Shown in pieces: positions 33,063 through 42,266 of a stretch of 64,000 nucleotides of DNA. Source of the stretch: Rosistilla carotiformis. GTDB taxonomy: Bacteria > Planctomycetota > Planctomycetia > Pirellulales > Pirellulaceae. The stretch spans positions 7,355,411-7,419,410 of the forward strand of contig NZ_CP036348.1 in NCBI RefSeq assembly GCF_007753095.1, given 5' to 3'. The translations under genes and the position numbers were made by a program. The notes under the pieces were generated by a model that saw only the letters and a list, made by a program, of their open reading frames with translations, searched no databases and was not told the origin of the DNA. The first letter of the stretch is position 1. The number at the start of each line of letters is the position of its first letter.

Positions 33063-33226
33063 TACTGAACCGACCTTTTCTTGGATAGAATAGACGTTTT
33101 GAAGTACCCGGTCGACGAACCCTCGCGACTTCGTTCGACCCGAAATGACACGATCCGTTTCGATCGACGCGAAGGTGCCCCGCGTGGCATCGACCGATCT
33201 GCAGCAGAACAAAGGCCTTTTTCCCG

Positions 33227-34357
33227 ATGACCAAATCAACGCACCCTTGGCTGGCGGATCGCACGGCGGCTTTCGACAGCAGCGGCATCCGCCGCGTCTT
33301 CGATCTGGCGGCCACGCTGAAGGATCCAATTAACCTGTCGATCGGTCAACCCGACTTCGATGTCCCCGACCCGGTCAAGCAAGCCTGCGTCGCTGCGATC
33401 AACTCCGGCAAAAACGCCTACTCCCAAACCCAAGGGATCGCACCGCTGCGCGATAAACTGCAATCGCAGCTGGACGCCCAATACGGGCATGCCGATCGCA
33501 AGGTCTTCGTGACCAGCGGCACCAGCGGCGGGTTGGTGCTGTCGATGTTTGCGATGGTCAATCCGGGCGACGAAGTGATCTTCTTCGATCCCTTTTTTGT
33601 GATGTATCCGCCGTTGATCAAGCTGGTCGGTGGCGTGCCGGTTCCGATCGACACCTATCCCGACTTTAAGATCGACATCCAAAAGGTCGCCGATGCGATC
33701 ACGCCTCGCACCAAGATGATCCTGCTGAATAGCCCCGGTAATCCGACGGGTGTGATCGCGACCGAACAGGAGCAGCGAGAGCTGGCGGCGTTGGCTGCCG
33801 AGCGTGGGATCGCGTTGGTATCCGACGAGATCTACAGCCGCTTCTGTTACACCGACCGTTTCATTTCGCCCGCCGAATTCAACGATCAAACGATCGTGAT
33901 CGATGGCTTCAGCAAAAGTCATGCGATGACCGGATGGCGGGTTGGATTTGTCCACGGCCCGACCGCAGTTGTCGAGACGATGACCAAGTTGCAGCAATAT
34001 TCGTTTGTCTGCGCCCCGCAGCCGGCTCAATGGGCGGCGCTCGAAGCGATCGACGTCGATGTCGACGACTACCGCCAACAATATCAAGGCAAACGCGACC
34101 GGATCATCGACGCGTTGAAAGACGACTACGAAATCGAAGTCCCGGGCGGCGCGTTTTACATCTTCCCGAAAGTCCCTTGGGGAACGGGAACGACGTTTGT
34201 CGAAGCGGCGATCGCGGCGGGGCTGTTGATCATCCCGGGCGGGATCTTCAGCGGTCGCGACACCCACTTCCGGATCTCCTACGCCGCCAGCGACCAGACG
34301 ATCGATCGCGGCATCGAAGTCCTTAAGCAACTCGCCCGATCGGGCCCCAAGGCGTAA
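33227..34357 (+). CDS. class I/II PLP-dependent aminotransferase
   Basis: A 376-residue cytoplasmic enzyme of fold type I. PLP features: NLSIGQPDFDVP at the N terminus, TSGTSGGL phosphate-binding turn, NSPGNPTG (Asn), SDEIYSRFCY (Asp, Tyr), GFSKSHAMTGWRVG with the Schiff-base Lys, and the substrate-binding Arg in HFRISYA. The pattern fits aspartate/aromatic aminotransferases of subgroup I-gamma. Exact substrate cannot be read. Standalone gene, divergent from the DUF4416 gene. Confidence 0.9.
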   Translation: MTKSTHPWLADRTAAFDSSGIRRVFDLAATLKDPINLSIGQPDFDVPDPVKQACVAAINSGKNAYSQTQGIAPLRDKLQSQLDAQYGHADRKVFVTSGTSGGLVLSMFAMVNPGDEVIFFDPFFVMYPPLIKLVGGVPVPIDTYPDFKIDIQKVADAITPRTKMILLNSPGNPTGVIATEQEQRELAALAAERGIALVSDEIYSRFCYTDRFISPAEFNDQTIVIDGFSKSHAMTGWRVGFVHGPTAVVETMTKLQQYSFVCAPQPAQWAALEAIDVDVDDYRQQYQGKRDRIIDALKDDYEIEVPGGAFYIFPKVPWGTGTTFVEAAIAAGLLIIPGGIFSGRDTHFRISYAASDQTIDRGIEVLKQLARSGPKA

Positions 34358-34414
34358 AACGCCCGGGAGCGGGGCGGCGGATGCCTCGAGTCGACAAACG
34401 GTTTAGCCAATGTT

Positions 34415-34445
34415 TTTACCCGCGACTTCCGGGCTTTGTGGTAAA
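34415..34445. promoter_or_regulatory. candidate autoregulatory inverted repeat
   Basis: TTTACC (34415-34420) and GGTAAA (34440-34445) form an inverted repeat 19 bp apart, ending nine bases before the antitoxin start codon. Antitoxins commonly repress their own promoter, so this is a plausible operator, but the arms are short. Confidence 0.25.
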
Positions 34446-34453
34446 CTTTTGTT

Positions 34454-34723
34454 ATGACTCTCAAGCTTTCGAAAGACTTATCGGATGCGTTGCATGCGAA
34501 CGGCAGCAACGGATTGGAAGTTGTCGATCCCGACAGCAACCGCATATATTTCGTCGTCGATGCTGATATTCATCGACAGGCGATGGAGGCGTTGCGTCGT
34601 CAGCAAGACCGAGAAGCGATCGCGCTGGGGATTGCAGAGATGGAAGCCGGCGAAGGGACTTCGGTCGACGAAGCCTTCGAAGGGATTCGGGCAAATCTCA
34701 GCCTGCCGCAGCGAAAGCAGTGA
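34454..34723 (+). CDS. antitoxin of RelE/ParE-type module
   Basis: An 89-residue protein, MTLKLSKDLSDALHANGSNG, followed by VVDPDSNRIYFVVDADIHRQAMEAL and an acidic C-terminal half (AEMEAGEGTSVDEAFEGIRANL). The N-terminal strand with YFVVDADIH resembles small antitoxins that precede ParE-like toxins. Its TGA stop overlaps the toxin's GTG start (GTGA), a standard toxin-antitoxin arrangement. The call relies mostly on this context. Confidence 0.7.
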   Translation: MTLKLSKDLSDALHANGSNGLEVVDPDSNRIYFVVDADIHRQAMEALRRQQDREAIALGIAEMEAGEGTSVDEAFEGIRANLSLPQRKQ

Positions 34724-35055
34724 ACCACCGCCTGATTATTCTGCCGCAGGCTCGGGCCGACGTCCAGCGAAACGCTTTGTGGTGGGCAACGCATCACTCA
34801 TCGGAACAAGCCGCCCGGTGGCTCGACGCGGTCCAATCGCAATTGGAGTCGATCGCGGAGTTCCCGGAAAGCCATTCGCTCGCGGCTGAAAATGATGATT
34901 TCGCCTACGAGATTCGTGAAAAACGCGTCGGACTGGGAGCTCGCCCGCGATACCGCGCCGTTTTCACACTCGCAGATGATGCGATCTACGTACTGGCCAT
35001 TCGAGCCGCCGAGCAGAATCGGCTCACCGAAGACCAAGTCGGCTTTGATGCTTGA
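34720..35055 (+). CDS. RelE/ParE-superfamily toxin
   Basis: A 111-residue protein with the RelE/ParE fold pattern: RLIILPQARADVQRNALWW, helix EQAARWLDAVQSQLESIAEFPESH, then strands RPRYRAVFTLADDAIYVLAIRAAEQ. The GTG start overlaps the antitoxin stop. ParE members poison gyrase and RelE members cleave mRNA; the sequence alone does not decide which. It looks intact. Confidence 0.82.
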   Translation: MNHRLIILPQARADVQRNALWWATHHSSEQAARWLDAVQSQLESIAEFPESHSLAAENDDFAYEIREKRVGLGARPRYRAVFTLADDAIYVLAIRAAEQNRLTEDQVGFDA

Positions 35056-35159
35056 AACGCAATGCTGCATCGTCAGCGTACACTGAGGCCGCTGCTGCTT
35101 GTCCGAAAGAGCGCGATTGCCGGTCACGCGACGGGGGGCAAGGAGTACCGAAGCGTGGA

Positions 35160-36683
35160 TCATCGTAAGAAGAGGTGATAGACCGGGTTGGCCGTTTCGT
35201 CGGCGTAGCGGTAACCCAAGGTGTCGATGAAGTCGGCAAAGGCCTGCAGTTCTTCATCGGGAACCTGGATGCCTACCAGGATCCGGCCGTAATCGGCGCC
35301 TTGATTGCGGTAATGGAACAGGCTGATGTTCCAGCTGGGATGCATGCTGGACAGAAAACGGACCAGCGCGCCGGGACGCTCGGGGAATTCGAAGCGATAC
35401 AGTCGCTCATTTCCCACAAGCCGGCTGCGGCCGCCGACCATGTAGCGCAAGTGCTCTTTGGCCAGTTCATCATCCTTGAGGTCCAACGCGGCGAAGCCTT
35501 CGGTGGCGAGCGACTGTTGAATTTCGGGAAGTTCCCCACGGCTGCTGATCGCCAGACCGACCAACACATGGGCTTCGCGTTCATCCGAGATGCGGTAGCT
35601 GAACTCGGTGACATTCCGCTGCCCAATGGTCTGGCACAATCGCTTGAAGCTGCCGCGCTGCTCGGGAATCGTGACCGCCAGCAGTGCCTCGCGTTCTTCA
35701 CCCGCTTCCGCTCGTTCGGCGACAAACCGCAGCCGGTCGAAGTTCATGTTCGCACCACAGGTGATCGCCACCAGCCTTTCGCCTTGTAGGCCGTGCTGCG
35801 CGATGTACTGCTTCATTCCGGCGATCCCCATCGCCCCAGCCGGTTCCAAGATGCTGCGGGTATCTTCAAAGGCATCTTTGATGGCGGCACAGACGGCGTC
35901 GGTATCGACGGACACAAAACCATCGACCAATTCCCGCGTCAATCGGAACGTTTCGGTGCCAACAACTTTGACCGCCGTGCCGTCGGAAAAGAGTCCCACA
36001 TCGTGCAGCGGGACGACGCTGCCGGCATCGATCGACTGGATCATCGCATCGGAATCACCCATCTGAACGCCGATGACTTTGATCTCGGGGCGAACCGCTT
36101 TGATATAGGCAGCGACGCCCGAGATCAGCCCGCCACCGCCGATCGCCACAAACACGGCATGGATCGGATGCTGATGCTGACGCAGGATTTCCATCCCGAT
36201 CGTTCCCTGACCCGCGATCACATCGGGATCATCAAACGGATGCACAAAGACATATCCATGTTGCTGTTCGAGCTCCAGAGCGTGCGAATACGCGTCGGAA
36301 TAACTGTCGCCATGCAGGACGATCTGGGCACCCAAGTCGCGGACGGCGTCGGACTTCAATTTCGGTGTTGTCACCGGCATCACGACGACAGCTTGGCACC
36401 CTAGCTGGCGGGCGCTGAGCGCAACGCCTTGCGCATGGTTCCCAGCCGAAGCACATACCACACCGCGAGCCAGTTCCGCCGAGGAGAGTCGTGACATCTT
36501 GTTGTACGCGCCGCGCAATTTGAAACTGTGGACCGGCTGCGTATCCTCGCGTTTCAGCCAGACCTGGTTGCCGAGCCGCGCAGACAATTTGTTCGCCCGT
36601 TCCAATGGCGATTCGATCGCGACATCGTAGACCCGGGCGTTGAGTATCCGTTGCAAGTATCCCAACAAGCGTTTATCCGTCAT
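35160..36683 (-). CDS. ilvA: threonine ammonia-lyase, biosynthetic (IlvA)
   Basis: A 507-residue PLP enzyme that converts threonine to 2-oxobutanoate, the first step of isoleucine synthesis. The catalytic domain (residues 1-~320) has HSFKLRGAYNKM with the PLP Lys, SAGNHAQGVALSA, GGGGLISG phosphate loop, and SVDTDAVCAAI. Residues ~325-507 hold two ACT-like regulatory domains (AVTIPEQRGSFKRLCQTIG and RFEFPERPGALVRFLSSMHP), so it is the long, isoleucine-inhibited biosynthetic form. The start at 36683 (MTDKRLLGYLQ) is chosen over an ATG four codons upstream. Confidence 0.93.
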   Translation of the reverse strand: MTDKRLLGYLQRILNARVYDVAIESPLERANKLSARLGNQVWLKREDTQPVHSFKLRGAYNKMSRLSSAELARGVVCASAGNHAQGVALSARQLGCQAVVVMPVTTPKLKSDAVRDLGAQIVLHGDSYSDAYSHALELEQQHGYVFVHPFDDPDVIAGQGTIGMEILRQHQHPIHAVFVAIGGGGLISGVAAYIKAVRPEIKVIGVQMGDSDAMIQSIDAGSVVPLHDVGLFSDGTAVKVVGTETFRLTRELVDGFVSVDTDAVCAAIKDAFEDTRSILEPAGAMGIAGMKQYIAQHGLQGERLVAITCGANMNFDRLRFVAERAEAGEEREALLAVTIPEQRGSFKRLCQTIGQRNVTEFSYRISDEREAHVLVGLAISSRGELPEIQQSLATEGFAALDLKDDELAKEHLRYMVGGRSRLVGNERLYRFEFPERPGALVRFLSSMHPSWNISLFHYRNQGADYGRILVGIQVPDEELQAFADFIDTLGYRYADETANPVYHLFLR

Positions 36684-36890
36684 TGGCTCTCTCAATTCAC
36701 ATCGCTTCCGTTGACTCGATCCCGTTGCACCAAACCTATCGCAACAACCCTTCGGACAATCCCAGCATATGCCAAATCACCGTCGAGCGATCGGGGGCCT
36801 TGGTCCTTGAGCCAGATCCATTGCTTTGAAGGGATATCCGCCAGCCGATTGGCAATCGTTTGGCCATCATGATGATACCGTGCCAACGGT

Positions 36891-38336
36891 TTAAGTCATT
36901 GCCGACAGCAGTTCGTTGAGATCGACGGTTGCAAACGTCGTGGCGTAATCGGACATGGCGTAGGGAATGACCAGTTGGTTCTCGTGAACGAGTGCGCCAC
37001 AGGTGTAGACTACATTCGGGACGTAGCCTTCGCGTTCGTTTTCGTTTGGTGTAATCAAGGGTTCTTGCAACCGGGCGATGATCTTCGATGGATCTTCCAG
37101 ATCTAACAGCATCGCACCGATGCAGTACTTCCGCATCGGACCGACACCGTGCGTCAGAACCAACCATCCGGCTTTGGTTTCGATCGGCGAACCACAGTTC
37201 CCCATCTGGACGAACTCCCAGGGATTGGTTGGTTTGACAATCATCTCCTTGGTGTACCAAAAGTAGAGCAAGTCGGAGTACATCAGAAACAAATGCTCTC
37301 CATCTTGTCGACCAAGCATCACGTAGTGGCCGTTGATCTTTCGAGGAAAGAGCGCCATGCCCTTATTCGCAACGGCCGGACCGTTGAGTGTGTGCATTTT
37401 GAATTGCAGGAAGTCCGCGGTTTCCAGCAATTGAGGCAACACCATTTTGCCATCGTAGGCGCTGTAGGTCGCATAATAAGTGCATCGACCATCCTCTTCA
37501 CAAAAGCGAACAAACCTGGCGTCTTCGATCCCATTTGTTTCCGTGGGGCTGTAGGGGAAGATGACGCGTTCGGACAACTCGTGATCTGGACTGTATTGAA
37601 TCTCGTAGTTCGATTTCGCCAGCATGACGACCTGTTCCACAAGGGGCACCAGTTCATCGTGCTGCGATCGATGCTCCCGCAGTGAGATATTCAATCGATT
37701 CTCGAGCTGTTCGAGTGTAAAGACGGTCTCGAGTGACGACAGAACTTCAAAGATGAACGTCGTTCCCAAGCCGAGTTCGATCAATTTGCGTCGGAACAAA
37801 TCGTTTTCATAGCGTGAGTCGGGAACAAACTGAGGCGTCGTCACAAACCGAACCGGATCGTCGATCCTGATTTCCTGGTCTTTGCCGATCGTTCCCGAAC
37901 GGAACACGATCGACGAAATATGTCCCTCGCCAACGGCCCGTAAACTCATCGCAAACCGCCGTTCGCCATTCGCGAGATTTGATTGATCGGGATGCCAAAC
38001 AAGCGAAGGGTTGAAAAGCGCGGCAGATTCCAACGCGTATTCCTGAGTGAAATAGGCTCCCAACAGTAGACGCCGGTTCTCGCTCAACGGGGCATCGGTG
38101 AGCAGGTGATGGCGAATACTCAGAAACCGTTGCTCAAAGAACGCTTTGGGTTTTTGGTGGCGTCCATGAAATTCTTCATAGACTTGATTCAATAGCGCGT
38201 CGACCTCCCTCTCGGCGAGCGTGGAAACCCGTGCAATAACGCGAAGGATTCGATCGTCGGTCGGCGGCTGAAACGGCCGCAAGACAACGCGTTTCTTGTT
38301 GGGCGAAAGTACGATTCCGGTGCGTTGAATGTGCAT
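36891..38336 (-). CDS. GH130 family glycoside phosphorylase/mannosidase, long form
   Basis: A 481-residue cytoplasmic protein with no signal peptide. An N-terminal helical extension (residues ~30-150) precedes a five-bladed beta-propeller with the GH130 signature GIEDARF (catalytic Asp), plus ATYSAYDG, GMALFPRKINGHYVML, NCGSPIETKAGWLVLTHGVG and GYVPNVVYTCGA. GH130 enzymes phosphorolyse or hydrolyse beta-mannosides. Which mode applies depends on phosphate-binding residues I cannot assign with confidence. It lies 96 bp downstream of a GT4-toroid gene and in a cluster with a second GH130. Confidence 0.85.
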   Translation of the reverse strand: MHIQRTGIVLSPNKKRVVLRPFQPPTDDRILRVIARVSTLAEREVDALLNQVYEEFHGRHQKPKAFFEQRFLSIRHHLLTDAPLSENRRLLLGAYFTQEYALESAALFNPSLVWHPDQSNLANGERRFAMSLRAVGEGHISSIVFRSGTIGKDQEIRIDDPVRFVTTPQFVPDSRYENDLFRRKLIELGLGTTFIFEVLSSLETVFTLEQLENRLNISLREHRSQHDELVPLVEQVVMLAKSNYEIQYSPDHELSERVIFPYSPTETNGIEDARFVRFCEEDGRCTYYATYSAYDGKMVLPQLLETADFLQFKMHTLNGPAVANKGMALFPRKINGHYVMLGRQDGEHLFLMYSDLLYFWYTKEMIVKPTNPWEFVQMGNCGSPIETKAGWLVLTHGVGPMRKYCIGAMLLDLEDPSKIIARLQEPLITPNENEREGYVPNVVYTCGALVHENQLVIPYAMSDYATTFATVDLNELLSAMT

Positions 38337-38432
38337 GTGTGCCGATGGAAAAGAACATAAAGAGTAAGGTCGGTTTATCGTCTGTCGTCCTCCTGTTGAC
38401 GGGGCACGACGACGGGCTAGAAGCCGATCCCG

Positions 38433-40679
38433 TTATTCGAGTGACGCGAGTTGTTGCATTTCAGCGAGCGACAACAAGAATGCCAACGTCGATTCGGCGC
38501 CTTGATTCTCGTTCACTTGATTTTCCATCAGCCCGTCGTAGCAGCCGCCAGTGGATGCATCGTAGAGTGGCATGCCGAGATCGTTGCGGCCCAGAAACCA
38601 ATCGAATGCGAGGTGGGCTTGCTCTGCCCAGCCAGCGTCACTGGTGACTGCGTAGGCTTCGATCGACGCCGAGACCATCGCATGCGCTTCGATCGCTTGT
38701 TGATCAAAGATCGCCGTCGTTCCATCGTCTCGACTGAAACCATTGCAACCAATCGGGCGAAAACGGCCTTCCGGGGACCGTTGTTTCTCACCCAACCAAC
38801 GCAGCGATTTCAATCCGATCTCGGTCGCTCGAGCGTCTCCAGACGATCGGCCATAGCTGAGCAGTGCCTGAGGCAATTTGGCGTTGTTATAGGTCGCGAC
38901 GTTTTCAAACCATGGCCAATCATCGGTTGCCACCGATTCGTACATCTCGATCAGCTTCTTTGCCAGACGCTCGCTCATCGTACTGGCGACGCGATCACCG
39001 TGATAACGCCGTAAGTACTCGTGGATGCCGAGAATACCGAGCGCCCAAGTGCGGGGCGATGTCGTGTTTTCACAAGAGGAGAGCGCCCGATGAAACAACT
39101 CCCGCGCCCACGACACCATTCCGCCGCGGCGCGATCGGCCGATGCAAATCCCCAGCGCCCAGAGCGCTCGCCCTTGAGAGTCGTCCGAACCATCGCGTTC
39201 CAACCAACGCCGGTCAAAGCTCATGAAGTTGCGAAAGCGGCCGGTGTCTCGATCAAAAGCGACGTTGAGAAACGCGGCGTATCGGGACGCGAGCATCTGG
39301 ACATCGGGGGAATCCTTGCCCAGTTCCTCGATCAAAACCGTCAAGATCAACGCCCGCGCATTGTCGTCGGTGCAATAGCCGTGACCGTGATCTGGAATCG
39401 AATAAATCGCGTGTTGCACAATTCCTGTCGAATCGCTCATGTGTTGCAAGTGATCCAACTGCATCTGCGGCAACGCCAACGGTCGCTCGTCAAGCGTCCG
39501 CACGGCCAACGGCTTTCGCTGAATATTGTGATCTTCAAGCGCATGCTTGAATGAGCTCACATACAACTGCGAGACATGGTCCCAGGTCATGTCGCGGCCC
39601 AGCAAATACGCCTGCTCACGCATCGCCGAACGCCGCGGTTCGTCTGCCAGCAAACCGATCACTTCACGAGCGATCGCCTTGGGATCGGCGAATGGCACCA
39701 GCACGCCGCGGCCGTCGGCCAACAGCTCTTCGGCGTGCCAGTAGGGCGTGGAGATGACCGCTTGCCCACATCCAAATGCGTAGGCCAGCGTTCCCGATAC
39801 CGCTTGCTGCGCATTCAAATAGGGCGTGATGTAAAGGTCCGCGGTGCCGATAAATTCAGTGAGTTCATCCAGCTCCACAAACCGATTGTAAAAGCTAACG
39901 TGCTTAGTAATTCGTAGTTCTTTCGCCATCCGTTCCAAGCTGATTCGATAACGCTCGCCTTGTTCACGTATCAAACTCGGGTGCGTCGCACCGAGCACGA
40001 GATAGATGAAGTCGGGGAAGTGTCGGATGATCTCGGGAATCGCTTGCAAGACATGTTCGATGCCTTTGCCGGGCGAAAGCAATCCGAAGGTCAGCGCGAC
40101 CGATCTGCCTTCGACGCCAAACTGCTCTTTTAACTTCACCTGATCGATGTCGGGTCGATTCGGAATACCATGGGCGATCAAATCAACCTTTTCGCTCGGT
40201 ACTGCGTAGGTGTTGATCAGCGTCTGGCGACTTCGCTCGGTCATCACGACCAGCCGACTCGAAAGCCGAACCAACTGTTTCATCACCGCGCGTTGGCTCT
40301 GATTCGGATCCGACAAAACCGTGTGCAGTGTCGTAACGACAGGCATCCGCAAGTCGCGTAGCAAAGCTAACACATGGCTTCCACTGGCCCCGCCATAAAT
40401 TCCAAACTCGTGTTGTAGGGAAACGATATCGACGTTGCTGAAGTTCAAAAAATCAGCCGCCGCGCGATAGTCGTCGAGTTCTTGTTCCACCACCTGAAAT
40501 TGAACTTCGTCCTCGTAGTCGTAGCCGCCCACGATATCGTCCATCGGCACGACAATGCAATTCGCGTCAGAGGCTTTGGCGATCGCGGATCGCAAGTCGT
40601 GAGTGAACGTCGCGATCCCGCATTTGCGAGGCAGGTAGTCGCCGATGAAAGCTATTTTGTGTAGGTCGTGGTTCGTCAT
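38433..40679 (-). CDS. GT4 glycosyltransferase fused to a helical-toroid domain
   Basis: A 748-residue cytoplasmic fusion. Residues ~5-370 are a GT-B retaining glycosyltransferase of family GT4 (GDYLPRKCGIATFTHDL, LQHEFGIYGG, GLLSPGKGIEHVL, YITPYLNAQQAVSGTLAYAFG). Residues ~400-748 form an all-helical region reminiscent of (alpha/alpha)6 toroids (GYCTDDNARALIL, SQGRALWALGICI, PRTWALGILGIHEYL, NAKLPQALLSYGR). Its ATG overlaps the stop of the neighbouring GH130 gene (40676-40679), so the two are co-translated. Placed between two GH130 genes, it may build a glycan those enzymes degrade. Acceptor and donor unknown. Confidence 0.82.
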   Translation of the reverse strand: MTNHDLHKIAFIGDYLPRKCGIATFTHDLRSAIAKASDANCIVVPMDDIVGGYDYEDEVQFQVVEQELDDYRAAADFLNFSNVDIVSLQHEFGIYGGASGSHVLALLRDLRMPVVTTLHTVLSDPNQSQRAVMKQLVRLSSRLVVMTERSRQTLINTYAVPSEKVDLIAHGIPNRPDIDQVKLKEQFGVEGRSVALTFGLLSPGKGIEHVLQAIPEIIRHFPDFIYLVLGATHPSLIREQGERYRISLERMAKELRITKHVSFYNRFVELDELTEFIGTADLYITPYLNAQQAVSGTLAYAFGCGQAVISTPYWHAEELLADGRGVLVPFADPKAIAREVIGLLADEPRRSAMREQAYLLGRDMTWDHVSQLYVSSFKHALEDHNIQRKPLAVRTLDERPLALPQMQLDHLQHMSDSTGIVQHAIYSIPDHGHGYCTDDNARALILTVLIEELGKDSPDVQMLASRYAAFLNVAFDRDTGRFRNFMSFDRRWLERDGSDDSQGRALWALGICIGRSRRGGMVSWARELFHRALSSCENTTSPRTWALGILGIHEYLRRYHGDRVASTMSERLAKKLIEMYESVATDDWPWFENVATYNNAKLPQALLSYGRSSGDARATEIGLKSLRWLGEKQRSPEGRFRPIGCNGFSRDDGTTAIFDQQAIEAHAMVSASIEAYAVTSDAGWAEQAHLAFDWFLGRNDLGMPLYDASTGGCYDGLMENQVNENQGAESTLAFLLSLAEMQQLASLE

Positions 40680-41752
40680 ATGAGAGATTGAGTTCGAGGG
40701 GCCATCGATTCGAGTACAGCTTGTTTGGAAAACTCAGCCATCCCGACGCACCGATCGGCGGCTCCGTAGTAGACTTGCAACACGTCGCCTTGAAGGAACA
40801 TCGCAGTCGGAAAAACAACATTCGGTACAAATCCGCAGGTTTCAAAATCGGCGGTGGGCACCATGATCGGCCGTTGCGATCGAGCAATTACACGCGACGG
40901 ATCGTATCGGTCCAACAAGATCGCCCCAGCGGTATATCGGCCGACCTTTCCCGCTACGGTCGATGACTCGCTACCGTGGTAAAGAAGCAACCAGCCCTCG
41001 TCGATCAAGATTGGTGGCGGTCCACTCCCCACACGATCCCCTTCCCACGATTCGGATCCACAAAAGAGTGGTTCATGGCGTCCCCAATCGATCATGTTGG
41101 AGGAACGGGCGATCCAGATCTGTGGTCGACTGAATTGCGACCGCGGATTCGGACGATGGAGTGCCACTAACTCGCCGTCGATCTTTTCCGGAAACAAAAC
41201 AACATCTTTGTTTTCGCTAGGAAAAATGATGCCGTGACGCTCGAACGCGATCAGATCCCGCGACGACATGAGGGCCGTGCAGGCACCGAATTTGGATACC
41301 GAGACGTAGGTGATCCAATAAGTGTCGTCGATCTTTGTGATTCGAGGATCTTCGATTCCATAGTCTTCCGTCGCGCCCGATGGCAAAACCAATGCGACAG
41401 CTTTCCACCGGCCCTCGGGTTCAAGCGAACGGCGCCACGCTTGGAAGTGCGAAACCGAAGTCAAACGCAGATTGCCGGTCTTGCTGACCATAACAACCCG
41501 AGCATCTATTTTTTGCAAATCCTCGTCGCAAACCCAATCCACCGTCGCCGTGCTGTCGCAGCCCCAACGTGGCAGCGGGGTCCATCCGTGTCGCTGTTCG
41601 AGAGTCGTCTCCGCGACACGTGCCAACATGACGGCGTCGTTTCCCTGAATGGTGACTGCGGGATTCATCACCCCCACAACCTCCCATCCGGATTGTGACG
41701 GGTTGATGTCCGACGGTTGCAGCAACAACGTCGCTCGCAGTCTTTGGGTCAT
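40676..41752 (-). CDS. GH130 family glycoside phosphorylase/mannosidase, short form
   Basis: A 358-residue single-domain GH130 beta-propeller: FNPAV-like start (VVGVMNPAVTIQGNDAVMLA), YGIEDPRITKIDDTYWITYV with the catalytic Asp, FPSENKDVVLFPEKIDGELVALHRP, and GSGPPPILIDEGWLLLYHG. Ending GFVPNVVFPTAMFLQGDVLQVYYGAADRCVG is classic for the family (quoted here as the C-terminal blades). It has no signal peptide, so it acts in the cytoplasm. Four-base overlap with the GT4 fusion downstream. It differs in length and N terminus from the other GH130 at 36.9 kb, so they may act on different linkages. Confidence 0.88.
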   Translation of the reverse strand: MTQRLRATLLLQPSDINPSQSGWEVVGVMNPAVTIQGNDAVMLARVAETTLEQRHGWTPLPRWGCDSTATVDWVCDEDLQKIDARVVMVSKTGNLRLTSVSHFQAWRRSLEPEGRWKAVALVLPSGATEDYGIEDPRITKIDDTYWITYVSVSKFGACTALMSSRDLIAFERHGIIFPSENKDVVLFPEKIDGELVALHRPNPRSQFSRPQIWIARSSNMIDWGRHEPLFCGSESWEGDRVGSGPPPILIDEGWLLLYHGSESSTVAGKVGRYTAGAILLDRYDPSRVIARSQRPIMVPTADFETCGFVPNVVFPTAMFLQGDVLQVYYGAADRCVGMAEFSKQAVLESMAPRTQSLI

Positions 41753-41849
41753 AGACTAGCCCTCCACAATGGCATTAAGTTCGATGTTTTTGAAAGTCCT
41801 CTTCTCGATCGGAAATTGCAAAGAAACGTCGGTTTAAGGGCTTGTGGCT

Positions 41850-42266
41850 CTAGGGGACCGATTGACGAATAACTATCTCAGGCGATTGCACGCGGTAGGC
41901 GTCCGATTTCTCATCGCGAATCAAATGATACGTCGGTAGGACCGTCACGTGCTTCTGTTCCAATGCTTCTAAAGCGGCCTGGAACGTGGCTGCATAAATG
42001 ACCGACTGATTGGGTGAATTTGCATCGAGCACCATCAAATGCAGCACTTCAAGATCGTCTTGATTTTGCAGAAAACCTTTTACCAGTGGATAAGGTGTCA
42101 AAGGAATTGTGCCCGCCCGCAGGAATGCGTCGTATTGCGGCTTGCTGGAAAACGCGAAAATGGCGGAAACCGCGGGCTCACCTGGCATCTGCTTCACCAC
42201 TGGACCAAGCGGGTGAAGGCCCTTCCTCAACACATAACGAGGCATCGCAGCAGCACAATCCATCAT
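41850..42266 (-). CDS. small conserved-looking protein, unknown
   Basis: A 138-residue cytoplasmic protein, MMDCAAAMPRYVLRKGLHPL, with an AGGAGG ribosome-binding site a few bases upstream that fixes the start at 42266 rather than the ATG at 42359. Balanced composition and even hydrophobic spacing (VSAIFAFSSKPQYDAFL, LEVLHLMVLDAN, HVTVLPTYHLIRDE) look like a folded domain. It is 97 bp upstream of the GH130-GT4-GH130 genes in the same direction and may be the first gene of that operon. No family recognised. Confidence 0.6.
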   Translation of the reverse strand: MMDCAAAMPRYVLRKGLHPLGPVVKQMPGEPAVSAIFAFSSKPQYDAFLRAGTIPLTPYPLVKGFLQNQDDLEVLHLMVLDANSPNQSVIYAATFQAALEALEQKHVTVLPTYHLIRDEKSDAYRVQSPEIVIRQSVP

